The position numbers and the translations under genes were made by a program. Below, one piece after another: positions 1 to 6,418 of a stretch of 8,594 nt of DNA. The stretch is from the NCBI GenBank assembly GCA_002307905.1, contig DBUL01000207.1:8567-17160 (forward strand), in the 5' to 3' direction. The stretch's first letter is position 1, and each line of letters starts with the position of its first letter. The notes under the pieces were generated by a model. That model was not told the origin of the DNA. It did not search any database and saw only the letters and a program-made list of their open reading frames with translations. The stretch is from Rhizobiaceae bacterium UBA1291. Its GTDB lineage: Bacteria > Pseudomonadota > Alphaproteobacteria > Rhizobiales > Rhizobiaceae.

Positions 1-1
1 G

Positions 2-25
2 GAGCGGCAGGATGCCCTGCCGCTC
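2..25 (-). terminator. Hairpin downstream of rho, likely part of its transcription terminator
   Basis: A perfect 10-bp inverted repeat (GAGCGGCAGG at 2-11, CCTGCCGCTC at 16-25) encloses a 4-base loop. It lies 30 bases past the rho stop codon on the minus strand. Any T-run that would follow it in the direction of rho transcription falls outside the window, so intrinsic termination cannot be confirmed. It could instead be a 3'-end stabilising hairpin between rho and a following gene. Confidence 0.55.
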
Positions 26-55
26 GCAACAAACTCTGACCGGAGGCGATCGTCC

Positions 56-1321
56 TCAGGTGTTCATAGAATCGAAGAAATCGGCATTGTTCTTGGTTTG
101 CCTGAGCTTGTCGATCAGGAATTCGATGGCATCCGTCGTACCCATCGGTGCGAGAATCCGGCGCAGAACAAAGATCTTCTGCAGGTCCTGGCGCGGAACG
201 AGCAGATCTTCCTTACGGGTGCCGGATTTGAGAATGTCCATGGACGGGAAGATGCGCTTGTCAGCGACCTTGCGGTCCAGAACGATTTCAGAGTTACCAG
301 TACCCTTGAACTCCTCGAAGATAACTTCGTCCATTCGGCTGCCGGTATCGATCAGGGCGGTCGCGATGATCGTCAGCGAACCACCTTCTTCGATGTTGCG
401 GGCGGCGCCAAAGAAGCGCTTCGGGCGCTGCAACGCATTGGCATCGACACCACCGGTCAGAACCTTGCCGGATGACGGAACTACGGTGTTGTAAGCGCGG
501 CCCAGGCGCGTGATCGAATCGAGCAGGATGACAACGTCGCGTCCATGCTCGACCAAACGCTTGGCCTTCTCGATGACCATTTCAGCAACCTGCACGTGGC
601 GGACGGCCGGCTCGTCGAATGTCGATGACACAACCTCGCCGCGAACCGAACGCTGCATGTCGGTCACTTCTTCCGGACGCTCATCGATCAGCAGGACGAT
701 GAGATAGCATTCAGGATGGTTTGCGGTAATCGAATGCGCGATGTTCTGAAGGAGAACGGTCTTACCAGTGCGCGGCGGCGCGACGATCAGACCGCGCTGA
801 CCCTTGCCGAGCGGAGCAATCAGATCGATCACGCGCGCAGAGAGATCCTTGGATGTTGGAACATCCAGTTCCATCTTGAACCGCTCGTTAGGATAAAGCG
901 GCGTCAAGTTGTCGAAGTGAACCTTATGCCGGATCTTCTCCGGATCCTCGAAATTGATGGTGTTGACCTTCAACAACGCGAAGTAGCGTTCCCCTTCCTT
1001 TGGACCGCGGATCGGTCCTTCGACCGTGTCGCCTGTCTTGAGTGAGAAACGCCGGATCTGCGAGGGTGAAATATAGATATCATCCGGACCGGGAAGATAG
1101 TTGGCGTTCGCCGACCGGAGGAAGCCGAAACCATCCTGCAGAACCTCGACGACGCCTTCACCGATGATTTCCACATCCTGCGCAGCCAACATCTTGAGGA
1201 TCGCGAACATCAGCTCCTGCTTGCGCATCGTGCTGGCGTTTTCGACTTCAAGAGATTCGGCGAAGGTCAGGAGATCAGTCGGAGATTTGCTCTTGAGTTC
1301 TTGTAGCTTCATTTCAGCCAT
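56..1321 (-). CDS. rho: Transcription termination factor Rho
   Basis: Rho is a hexameric RNA-dependent ATPase/helicase that binds C-rich nascent RNA and ends transcription in the cytoplasm. The 421-residue product has the family's usual length and near-complete similarity to known Rho. It shows an N-terminal helical domain (about 1-50), a cold-shock-like primary RNA-binding domain with DGFGFLR at 63-69, Walker A APPRTGKT at 181-188, IDERPEE at 212-218, and Walker [12 protein letters not shown] at 262-272. The Q-loop/R-loop block ([11 protein letters not shown], about 287-297, then [10 protein letters not shown], about 336-345) is intact. I chose the ATG at 1321 because the protein then begins [10 protein letters not shown], as in other alphaproteobacterial Rho. 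The reading frame stays open to 1480, but those 53 extra residues look like untranslated leader. The Shine-Dalgarno is weak. The gene follows hemE-hemJ on the same strand and probably has its own promoter. Confidence 0.98.
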   Translation of the reverse strand: MAEMKLQELKSKSPTDLLTFAESLEVENASTMRKQELMFAILKMLAAQDVEIIGEGVVEVLQDGFGFLRSANANYLPGPDDIYISPSQIRRFSLKTGDTVEGPIRGPKEGERYFALLKVNTINFEDPEKIRHKVHFDNLTPLYPNERFKMELDVPTSKDLSARVIDLIAPLGKGQRGLIVAPPRTGKTVLLQNIAHSITANHPECYLIVLLIDERPEEVTDMQRSVRGEVVSSTFDEPAVRHVQVAEMVIEKAKRLVEHGRDVVILLDSITRLGRAYNTVVPSSGKVLTGGVDANALQRPKRFFGAARNIEEGGSLTIIATALIDTGSRMDEVIFEEFKGTGNSEIVLDRKVADKRIFPSMDILKSGTRKEDLLVPRQDLQKIFVLRRILAPMGTTDAIEFLIDKLRQTKNNADFFDSMNT

Positions 1322-1522
1322 GAAGATGGACCACGTTCTTCTAATTTTTTTAAGGGGAAGGCGAGCCGCTGGAATTCGGTACGATCGCGAAGGCCGCAAA
1401 TGACAGAATGCTACGCAAGCCGAGAAGATGAGATTGCGCGAAAATAGCGATTCAGCCTTTGCGCCGCAAGCGAAAAGCAAAATCTACCGAAAATAATGGC
1501 CCCAGCCCATTCCGGGTGCCGT
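1322..1522 (-). promoter_or_regulatory. rho leader region (hemJ-rho intergenic spacer)
   Basis: These 201 bases separate the hemJ stop codon from the rho start and contain no convincing gene. Read on the minus strand, the part after the candidate promoter is rich in C and T with many YC dinucleotides. It ends in an A-rich stretch (the complement of ctaattttttta, about 1340-1352) just before the weak ribosome site. In well-studied bacteria rho is autoregulated by Rho-dependent attenuation in its leader. A leader of about 110 nt with pyrimidine-rich RNA fits that idea here, but this is inference. I see no strong terminator for hemEJ, so some read-through into rho is possible. Confidence 0.5.
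1442..1470 (-). promoter_or_regulatory. Candidate housekeeping promoter for rho
   Basis: On the minus strand, CTTGCG (1465-1470) is followed by exactly 17 bases and then CTATTT (1442-1447). This compares with the rhizobial housekeeping pattern CTTGAC-N17-CTATAT, matching 4 of 6 and 5 of 6 positions. Transcription would start near 1435 and give a leader of about 114 nt before the rho ATG. No other hexamer pair in the spacer looked better by eye. Confidence 0.5.
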
Positions 1523-2059
1523 TCAGAACGGTTTGACGATCACCAGAACGACAATTGCAATCATCAGCAGTGTCGGAACCTCATTCATCAGACGCCAGAA
1601 GCGGGCGTTGCCCACATATTCGCCGCGGCCGAAGGCCTTGACCGATTTTGCAAAATATCCATGCACACCGGAAAGCACGACGGTCGCCGCCAGTTTGGCG
1701 TGCAACCAGCCACCCTGGAATTCGAATACAGTCCAGGCGATGTAAAGGCCCAATATCCACGAGATTGCCATGGCCGGATTCATGATCACCTTCATCAGGC
1801 GCTGTTCCATGACGCTGAACGTGCGCGCCTGGTCCGAATCAGGACTGCAATCTCCGTGATAAATGAAGAGGCGCGGCATGTAGAGCATGCCAGCCATCCA
1901 CGAGATGACGGCAATGACATGCAGCGCCTTTATCCAAGGGTAAGCGGCATCGGCGCCGAAAATCACAATCGCAACAGCAATTGCGCCGAAAAACACCAAA
2001 GCAGTCGCCGCCTTGATGGCCGCCTTTCGACCAGGGACCGAATCCGTCTGCCGCTCCAT
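1523..2059 (-). CDS. hemJ: Protoporphyrinogen IX oxidase HemJ (UPF0093 membrane protein)
   Basis: HemJ oxidises protoporphyrinogen IX to protoporphyrin IX, the penultimate step of heme synthesis, in the cytoplasmic membrane; it replaces HemG/HemY in most alphaproteobacteria. The 178-residue product is strongly hydrophobic, with membrane segments near 15-36, 43-62, 93-111, 118-136 and 160-176. Family hallmarks are the histidine in KALHVIAVISWMAGMLYMPR (H47), R63 in MPRLF, and the lysine in WLHAKLA (K122); conserved His and Lys residues are considered essential in the family. The N-terminal tail of about 15 residues before the first membrane segment is polar. The start is supported by GAAGGA (2066-2071), which lies 6 nt before the ATG end of the 4-base gap and overlaps the hemE stop codon. 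The 4-base gap to hemE implies translational coupling and a heme operon. Confidence 0.93.
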   Translation of the reverse strand: MERQTDSVPGRKAAIKAATALVFFGAIAVAIVIFGADAAYPWIKALHVIAVISWMAGMLYMPRLFIYHGDCSPDSDQARTFSVMEQRLMKVIMNPAMAISWILGLYIAWTVFEFQGGWLHAKLAATVVLSGVHGYFAKSVKAFGRGEYVGNARFWRLMNEVPTLLMIAIVVLVIVKPF

Positions 2060-2063
2060 GCGG

Positions 2064-3098
2064 TTAATCCTTCAGTCCGCGCACGCGCCTGACCAATGCC
2101 GTTACATTTTCCGGGTCAGCCTGAGGCGTAATGCCGTGACCGAGATTGAAAATCAACGGACCATGGCCGAGCTTGTCCAGGATGCGGTCAATCCCTTCCT
2201 CGAGGGCCCGTCCGCCGGCAACAACCCGCATAGGATCAAGATTGCCCTGTATGGGGCCATCCCTCTGCAGTTCAGCCGCAAAGCTCAAGGGCACCGTCCA
2301 ATCGAGGCCGATGGCGTCGGCACCAATCTTTTGCCGATAATCGCGCAACAGCAGACCTGCACCCTTGGCGAAAGCGATCACCTTGCCACCAGGTCGCTGC
2401 GCCTTGACCGAGGCGATGATGCGCGCCATCGGGCGGACGCAATACCTTTCGAACTCTTCCTCGCCGAGAACACCGGCCCAGGAATCGAAGATCTGCACCG
2501 CATCGGCGCCAGCATCGATCTGGGCGACGAGATAGGTTGCCGACATATCCGCAAGAAGATCGAGGAGATAGTCAAAGGCTTCCGGATATCGATAGGCAAA
2601 CAGGCGAGCCGGCGCCTGATCTGGAGTGCCGTGCCCAGCAATCATGTAGGTCGCAACTGTCCAAGGGGCACCGCAGAAGCCGAGCAAGGTCGTTTCATCC
2701 GGCAGTTCCGCACGCAACCGCCGCACGCTTTCGATGACAGGAACCAGGTGGTTCATAAACCCAGCCGGCGCCAGCTTGTAGATGCCGTCCGCGTCGATCG
2801 GATCCATCTGCGGACCATGTCCCTCCGTGAAGCGCACATTGCGATTCAAGGCATCAGGAATGACGAGAATGTCGGAGAAGAGGATGGCGGCATCAAAGCC
2901 ATAGCGACGAATCGGCTGAAGCGTCACCTCCACAGCGTAGTCCGGTGTGTAGCAAAGATCGAGAAAGCTGCCGGCTCGTGTACGCGTTTCGCGATATTCA
3001 GGAAGATAACGCCCCGCCTGCCGCATCAGCCAGATCGGCGGTGGTGTAATCGTCTTGCCGCTCAGAACTTCGAGAATTTTCCGTTCAGTGCCGCTCAC
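2064..3098 (-). CDS. hemE: Uroporphyrinogen decarboxylase
   Basis: HemE decarboxylates the four acetate side chains of uroporphyrinogen III to give coproporphyrinogen III, a cytosolic step of heme and corrinoid-branch metabolism. The 344-residue product has the usual family length. It carries signature 1, [10 protein letters not shown], at 21-30 (the arginines bind substrate carboxylates), the active-site aspartate in LFSDIL (D76), signature 2, [14 protein letters not shown], near 140-153, QGNLDP toward the C-terminus, and the conserved histidine in NLGHGITP (H321). Translation starts at a GTG at 3098 with AAGAGGG about 9 nt upstream. The gene sits directly beside the origin-like intergenic region, as in Caulobacter and rhizobia, and is followed at once by hemJ. 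It is transcribed away from the origin. Confidence 0.98.
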   Translation of the reverse strand: MSGTERKILEVLSGKTITPPPIWLMRQAGRYLPEYRETRTRAGSFLDLCYTPDYAVEVTLQPIRRYGFDAAILFSDILVIPDALNRNVRFTEGHGPQMDPIDADGIYKLAPAGFMNHLVPVIESVRRLRAELPDETTLLGFCGAPWTVATYMIAGHGTPDQAPARLFAYRYPEAFDYLLDLLADMSATYLVAQIDAGADAVQIFDSWAGVLGEEEFERYCVRPMARIIASVKAQRPGGKVIAFAKGAGLLLRDYRQKIGADAIGLDWTVPLSFAAELQRDGPIQGNLDPMRVVAGGRALEEGIDRILDKLGHGPLIFNLGHGITPQADPENVTALVRRVRGLKD

Positions 3099-3110
3099 TG
3101 TGCCAGCCCT

Positions 3111-3176
3111 CTTAAAAAAGAAAAGATAATTGAATCTTCTTCTATTTCTAAGAGTCTGTTACTATCAAGGATTAAA
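3111..3176. other. AT-rich candidate DNA unwinding element with two GANTC methylation sites
   Basis: This is the most AT-rich stretch of the window, running from the A-run near the hemE start to the first weak DnaA box. It contains GAATC at 3132-3136 and GAGTC at 3152-3156, both targets of CcrM, the cell-cycle-regulated adenine methyltransferase of alphaproteobacteria. Low melting stability next to DnaA boxes is what an unwinding element needs. The same DNA must also carry the hemE promoter. Confidence 0.55.
3141..3169 (-). promoter_or_regulatory. Weak candidate promoter for hemE-hemJ inside the origin
   Basis: On the minus strand, CTTGAT (3164-3169, 5 of 6 to rhizobial CTTGAC) is followed after 17 bases by AATAGA (3141-3146), which is a poor -10. 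An alternative pair closer to hemE, TTAGAA with TATCTT, is no better. The hemE promoter must lie in this region because the gene is divergent from everything on its right, but the exact site is a guess. Confidence 0.25.
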
Positions 3177-3178
3177 GC

Positions 3179-3187
3179 AGATCCACA
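3179..3187 (+). promoter_or_regulatory. Weak DnaA box (7 of 9)
   Basis: AGATCCACA matches TTATCCACA at positions 3 to 9. It lies at the edge of the AT-rich block, where a low-affinity, ATP-DnaA-sensitive site would be expected. Alone it would not be convincing. Confidence 0.45.
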
Positions 3188-3319
3188 GATGAACCCGCGT
3201 ATGCAGTGAGCGCAATGCGTGATTGGAGAACCAAGCATCACCTGTCTCTGATTTTGGGGAAAAGCTGATTAAACCGTGCATTTCTAGGTGGTTAGCGGCC
3301 TCGTATGAAATGCCGGACC

Positions 3320-3328
3320 TGTGGATAA
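3320..3328 (-). promoter_or_regulatory. Perfect DnaA box
   Basis: TGTGGATAA is the exact reverse complement of the consensus TTATCCACA. It is the only perfect copy I saw in the non-coding region and is the best candidate for the high-affinity anchor of the initiator complex. Confidence 0.85.
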
Positions 3329-3329
3329 A

Positions 3330-3375
3330 TTGTGAATATCGAAGGACAACTGCAGCTTCTTACCACAATTCACAA
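3330..3375. repeat. Inverted repeat TTGTGAAT / ATTCACAA within the origin
   Basis: TTGTGAAT at 3330-3337 and its exact complement ATTCACAA at 3368-3375 enclose a 30-base spacer. A second overlapping pair, AATTGTG (3328-3334) and CACAATT (3364-3370), is also exact. The left arm contains TGTGAATAT (3331-3339), a 7-of-9 DnaA box that abuts the perfect one. The repeat could be paired weak DnaA sites or a site for another origin-binding protein. Confidence 0.5.
3331..3339 (-). promoter_or_regulatory. Weak DnaA box (7 of 9) in tandem with the perfect box
   Basis: TGTGAATAT differs from TGTGGATAA at two positions. It begins two bases after the perfect box in the same orientation, which would suit cooperative loading of DnaA from the strong site. 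Confidence 0.45.
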
Positions 3376-3407
3376 GTGCGCGGGAAACGAGCCAAGCAAC
3401 GAGCCGA

Positions 3408-3416
3408 TGTGGACAA
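3408..3416 (-). promoter_or_regulatory. DnaA box (8 of 9)
   Basis: TGTGGACAA differs from the consensus complement TGTGGATAA by one base. It has the same orientation as the perfect box 88 bases to its left. Confidence 0.7.
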
Positions 3417-3431
3417 GTTGGCACTTTTCCC

Positions 3432-3461
3432 CTTGCCCCGCGGCAGCCTACGCCGCTAGGT
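3432..3461 (+). promoter_or_regulatory. Weak candidate promoter for the kinase/phosphorylase-maf-aroE-coaE-dnaQ unit
   Basis: CTTGCC (3432-3437) and CTAGGT (3456-3461) are spaced by 18 bases. Each matches the rhizobial CTTGAC / CTATAT pattern at 4 of 6 positions. A small dyad, GCGGC (3440-3444) with GCCGC (3452-3456), lies in the spacer. Transcription would begin near 3468 and run through the DnaA box at 3476-3484. The call is tentative. Confidence 0.3.
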
Positions 3462-3475
3462 CTGCTTCTCCCGAT

Positions 3476-3484
3476 TTATCAACA
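3476..3484 (+). promoter_or_regulatory. DnaA box (8 of 9) next to the first rightward gene
   Basis: TTATCAACA differs from TTATCCACA by one base. It immediately precedes the AGGTGG ribosome site (3484-3489) of the rightward operon. Bound DnaA could therefore affect expression of that operon as well as initiation. Confidence 0.65.
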
Positions 3485-3500
3485 GGTGGCCGAGAACAAC

Positions 3501-4322
3501 GTGGAGAACCGGAAAAACTTCTTTCATCTCCATCTGATTTCTGACTCCACCGGCGAAACTCTCATTTCAGCGGGCAGGGCAGCTGCGGCGCAGTTCAAGT
3601 TTTCCAACGCGATCGAACACGTCTATCCTTTGATCCGCTCCAAACGGCAGCTGGTGCCGGTGTTGGAGGCGATCGACGGGGAACCAGGGATCGTGCTCTA
3701 TACCATTGTCGATCCGGATCTCGCCGACATGCTGGATACGACCTGTCGCGAAATGGGCGTACCGAGCGTCAACGTGCTCGCGCCAGTCATAGAGAAGTTT
3801 CAGACCTATCTCGGTGCACCATCGCGTGGACGCGTCGGAGCGCAGCATGTGCTCAATGCGGAGTATTTTGCGCGTATCGAAGCGCTCAACTTCACCATGG
3901 ATCACGATGACGGACAGTCACCCGATGACTATGACGAGGCCGATGTGGTCATCATAGGAATCAGTCGTACTTCGAAGACGCCAACCAGCATCTATTTGGC
4001 GAACCGCGGCATCAAGACCGCGAACATCCCGATCGTCGTCGGCGTGCCGCTGCCGGAAAGTCTCATGCGAGCGAGCAAACCACTGATCGTCGGACTGATC
4101 GCGACGTCAGACCGCATCTCTCAGGTGCGGGAAAACCGGGAACTCGGTGCCACTCCAGGCTATGATCGAAGCGATTATATCGATCGAGCGACCATTGCCG
4201 AAGAACTCAAGTACGCGCGCATGCTCTGCGCCCGCAACGGCTGGCCGATCATCGACGTGACCCGTCGCTCGATTGAGGAAACAGCAGCGGCCATCGTTGC
4301 CCTTCGGTTGAAGCTGCGCTAA
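3501..4322 (+). CDS. Pyruvate phosphate dikinase / PEP synthase regulatory protein (DUF299 kinase-phosphorylase)
   Basis: This family is bifunctional. It phosphorylates a threonine of pyruvate phosphate dikinase or PEP synthase using ADP, switching it off, and reverses this by a phosphate-dependent phosphorylase reaction, so it controls PEP-pyruvate interconversion. From the GTG at 3501 the product is 273 residues, the usual size. Visible motifs are [10 protein letters not shown] near the N-terminus (about 11-20), MDHDDG (about 133-138), and the P-loop-like [11 protein letters not shown] (153-163) that binds nucleotide. The C-terminal [15 protein letters not shown] is typical. I prefer 3501 over the in-frame GTG at 3486 because it has AGGTGG 11 nt upstream and gives the familiar [12 protein letters not shown] start, whereas 3486 has no ribosome site. 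Which of the two target enzymes this host uses cannot be told from the window; rhizobia commonly carry pyruvate phosphate dikinase. Confidence 0.93.
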   Translation: MENRKNFFHLHLISDSTGETLISAGRAAAAQFKFSNAIEHVYPLIRSKRQLVPVLEAIDGEPGIVLYTIVDPDLADMLDTTCREMGVPSVNVLAPVIEKFQTYLGAPSRGRVGAQHVLNAEYFARIEALNFTMDHDDGQSPDDYDEADVVIIGISRTSKTPTSIYLANRGIKTANIPIVVGVPLPESLMRASKPLIVGLIATSDRISQVRENRELGATPGYDRSDYIDRATIAEELKYARMLCARNGWPIIDVTRRSIEETAAAIVALRLKLR

Positions 4323-4363
4323 GCCGAATCCAGCGGATAACTGCTTCAGGAAATGCTGTTGCC

Positions 4364-4963
4364 ATGGCCGAAACACTCGTTCTCGCCTCGGCGAGCCCGT
4401 CACGTCGCATGCTGATGGAAAATGCCGGCCTGTTTTTTCAAGCGGTCGCGGCGCAAATCGATGAACGTGCGTTCGAAGATTCTATTGCGCATCGGTCCTT
4501 TGGGCCAGGCGAACTCGCGCTCGAACTAGCACTGCAAAAGGCACTCGAGGTTAGCAACCGCTTTCCCAAGGCACTCGTCATCGGCTGTGACCAGACGATG
4601 TCACTTGGGCAGCGGGTTTTCCATAAGCCCGCCGACCGCCATGAGGCGTCCTCTACCCTCCGAACACTGAGAGGCAACGTCCATAGATTGAACAGCGCCG
4701 TCGTTCTGGTGCAAGAGGGTAGGGAAGTGTGGCGTCACCTTTCGACTGCTGACCTTGCGATGCGGGATTTCTCCGACGCGTTCCTCGAACTCTATCTTGA
4801 ACGTTGTGGAGACTCGGTGATGAAGAGCGTTGGTTGCTATCAATTGGAGGGGATCGGAATCCAGCTATTCGATTCCATCGCCGGCGACTATTTCACTATC
4901 TTGGGTCTTCCGTTGTTGCCGCTGCTGGGACAGTTGCGCGCCCTTGGGGAACTCGATGCCTGA
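4364..4963 (+). CDS. maf: Maf-family nucleoside triphosphate pyrophosphatase
   Basis: Maf proteins hydrolyse nucleoside triphosphates, often modified or non-canonical ones, to monophosphates and pyrophosphate, acting as house-cleaning enzymes. The 199-residue product has the usual length. It begins with the phosphate-binding signature LASASPSRR (7-15), has the catalytic-type aspartate in IGCDQT (D76, where many relatives read GADT), then HKPADRHEA (88-96), [15 protein letters not shown], and the C-terminal [11 protein letters not shown] block. The start ATG lies 41 nt after the previous stop, with AGGA about 11 nt upstream. Its last 8 bases overlap aroE. The altered GCDQT motif suggests a Maf subgroup, so the preferred substrate (dTTP/UTP or others) should not be assumed. 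Confidence 0.92.
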   Translation: MAETLVLASASPSRRMLMENAGLFFQAVAAQIDERAFEDSIAHRSFGPGELALELALQKALEVSNRFPKALVIGCDQTMSLGQRVFHKPADRHEASSTLRTLRGNVHRLNSAVVLVQEGREVWRHLSTADLAMRDFSDAFLELYLERCGDSVMKSVGCYQLEGIGIQLFDSIAGDYFTILGLPLLPLLGQLRALGELDA

Positions 4964-5816
4964 TTCACGTGAAACAATTAACCATCGCGCGTTTGTCGTC
5001 GGATATCCGATAACGCATTCGCGCTCACCCTTGATCCATGGCTATTGGCTGAAGACGCTGGGTATTGCCGGCAGCTACGAGCGGATCGAAGTTGCGCCTG
5101 AAGGGTTTGCGAGTTTTGTCACCGATCTGAAGAGTGGTGCGGCCGGCTTCTGCGGTGGAAACGTTACCATCCCGCACAAAGAGGCAGCTTTTCGATATGC
5201 CGATGAAGCGGACAACTTGACCGTAGAACTCGGGGCGGCCAATACGCTCTGGCTGGAAGATGGCCGGCTCAAGGCGACCAATACCGATGGCATAGGCTTC
5301 CTTGCCAATCTTGATGATCGCCATCCCGGTTGGGATGGCGGCAAAAAGGCGGTTGTGCTTGGGGCTGGCGGAGCAAGCCGCGCTATTGTCCAGGCCCTCA
5401 GAGAACGCGCATTTGGTGAGATCCATGTCGTCAATCGCACCGTGGACAGGGCCGAGGAGCTGGTGCATCGCTTTGGTTCGCGTATCCATGCGCACCCGCT
5501 TGCCGCGTGCAACGAGGTAATGCGTGGAGCCGACCTTTTCGTCAACACAACCTCGCTCGGCATGGGCGGAGCGGACGCCCCGCTACTCGCATTCGATGGG
5601 CTAGCGCCCAGTGCCGTCGTGACTGATATTGTCTATGTGCCATTGATGACTCCCTTTCTCGAGCAGGCTCAGCGGCTGGGCCTGGCGACGGTGGATGGTC
5701 TCGGAATGCTGTTGCACCAAGCGGTTCCAGGTTTCGAAAAGTGGTTCGGTATTCGACCGGTTGTGGATCGAACGCTTCGCGATCTGATCATCGCGGATAT
5801 GGAGGTGCGCGCGTGA
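4956..5816 (+). CDS. aroE: Shikimate dehydrogenase (NADP+)
   Basis: AroE reduces 3-dehydroshikimate to shikimate with NADPH, the fourth step to chorismate and aromatic amino acids, in the cytosol. The 286-residue product is slightly longer than the E. coli enzyme but normal for the family. Substrate-binding SRSP is at 22-25, NVTIPHKE at 69-76 with catalytic K75, and NTDG at 109-112 with the paired aspartate D111. The Rossmann loop GAGGASRA is at 136-143, the NADP-phosphate-binding NRT at 160-162, and HQAVPGFE with the conserved glutamine (Q255) near the C-terminus. The ATG at 4956 gives [16 protein letters not shown] and overlaps the maf end by 8 nt. The frame is open to 4830, but that extension is maf sequence read in another frame. 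The stop overlaps the coaE start. Confidence 0.97.
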   Translation: MPDSRETINHRAFVVGYPITHSRSPLIHGYWLKTLGIAGSYERIEVAPEGFASFVTDLKSGAAGFCGGNVTIPHKEAAFRYADEADNLTVELGAANTLWLEDGRLKATNTDGIGFLANLDDRHPGWDGGKKAVVLGAGGASRAIVQALRERAFGEIHVVNRTVDRAEELVHRFGSRIHAHPLAACNEVMRGADLFVNTTSLGMGGADAPLLAFDGLAPSAVVTDIVYVPLMTPFLEQAQRLGLATVDGLGMLLHQAVPGFEKWFGIRPVVDRTLRDLIIADMEVRA

Positions 5817-6418
5817 TCGTCGTGGGACTTACCGGATCGATTGGCATGGGCAAGTCGACGACTGCCGGTCTGTTTGCGCAGGAGGGCATCGCAGTGAACG
5901 ATGCGGACCGCGTGGTGCATGAGCTTTATCGGGGAGAAGCGGTGGAGCCTTTACGCAAGCTCTTTCCTGAGGCGGTCAAGAGCGGTGTGGTCGATCGGGC
6001 GGCTCTGGCGGAGAATCTGGCAAAGAATCCGGCTAAGTTCAAAGAGCTTGAGGCGATCGTTCATCCGCTGGTGCGTGAAAGAGAGCGGCGTTTTCTCGAT
6101 GAACAGCGCGCTACCGGTGCCGACATGGCGGTACTGGACATTCCTCTTCTGTTCGAGACCGGCGGTGCTGAACGCGTCGATGTGGTTGTCGTTGTCAGCT
6201 GTGACGCGGAAATCCAGCGTCGGCGGGTGCTCGAAAGGCCGGGAATGACCTTGGAGAAATTCGAAATGATCTCGTCGCGTCAGATTCCTGATGATGAAAA
6301 AAGGCGCCGAGCTGATTTCGTGATCGACACCGGCCATGGAATCGAACTGGCAAGGCAGCAGGTTACGGAAGTCATCGCAGCTATCAGGGCCGGCAAAGGG
6401 AGAGAAGCAGATGCGTGA
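5813..6418 (+). CDS. coaE: Dephospho-CoA kinase
   Basis: CoaE phosphorylates the 3'-hydroxyl of dephospho-CoA with ATP, the last step of coenzyme A synthesis. The 201-residue product shows the P-loop GSIGMGKST at 8-16, the acidic [11 protein letters not shown] segment at 29-39, the IVHPLV motif, DIPLLFETG (the substrate-binding lid region), and the C-terminal [19 protein letters not shown] block, all standard. The start is a GTG at 5813 whose bases overlap the aroE stop (GTGA). It is preceded by a strong ribosome site, GGAGGT, at 5801-5806. An upstream ATG at 5741 in the same frame would add 24 residues of aroE shadow and is rejected. The 4-nt and 8-nt overlaps with its neighbours indicate translational coupling. 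Confidence 0.97.
   Translation: MIVVGLTGSIGMGKSTTAGLFAQEGIAVNDADRVVHELYRGEAVEPLRKLFPEAVKSGVVDRAALAENLAKNPAKFKELEAIVHPLVRERERRFLDEQRATGADMAVLDIPLLFETGGAERVDVVVVVSCDAEIQRRRVLERPGMTLEKFEMISSRQIPDDEKRRRADFVIDTGHGIELARQQVTEVIAAIRAGKGREADA

Larger units (their letters stand above)
3099..3500. other. oriC: Putative chromosomal replication origin (oriC)
   Basis: This 402-bp region between divergent hemE and the kinase/phosphorylase gene has no credible gene. It contains a perfect DnaA box (3320-3328), two boxes with 8 of 9 matches (3408-3416 and 3476-3484), two with 7 of 9 (3179-3187 and 3331-3339), and an AT-rich block beside hemE (3111-3176) that could unwind. Two CcrM-type GANTC sites lie in that block. 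Genes on both sides read outward. From memory, the alphaproteobacterial oriC (Caulobacter, Sinorhizobium, Brucella) lies next to hemE with this same right-hand gene order. Several boxes deviate from consensus, which is normal for alphaproteobacterial origins. The exact limits are uncertain. Confidence 0.85.

Noticed and set aside
12..494. Open frames on the plus strand opposite rho (also 98-475, 510-707, 716-1045, 1101-1403)
   Set aside because: These are shadows of the highly conserved rho coding sequence and lack recognisable domains or ribosome sites.
3163..3175. IHF-like site TATCAAGGATTAA
   Set aside because: It is close to WATCAANNNNTTR, but the TTR part is out of register by one base, and such degenerate matches are frequent in AT-rich DNA.
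2013..3209. Open frame of 398 codons on the plus strand opposite hemE
   Set aside because: It lies antisense to a clear hemE with all active-site motifs. Its protein resembles no known family and its length follows from GC-rich codon bias.
3255..3263. TGGGGAAAA as another DnaA box
   Set aside because: It matches 7 of 9 positions but misses the T of the TGTGG core, which is usually required, and it is not placed near a stronger box.
3223..3459. Open frames of 70 to 78 codons in the origin region (3223-3459, 3332-3544)
   Set aside because: They cross the DnaA boxes, have arbitrary composition and no ribosome site, and the second runs out of frame into the kinase/phosphorylase gene.
3099..3500. 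CtrA binding sites in the origin, as in Caulobacter
   Set aside because: I found no TTAA-N7-TTAA in this region. Isolated TTAA half-motifs are too common to count. TTAACCAT at 4979-4986 lies inside aroE.
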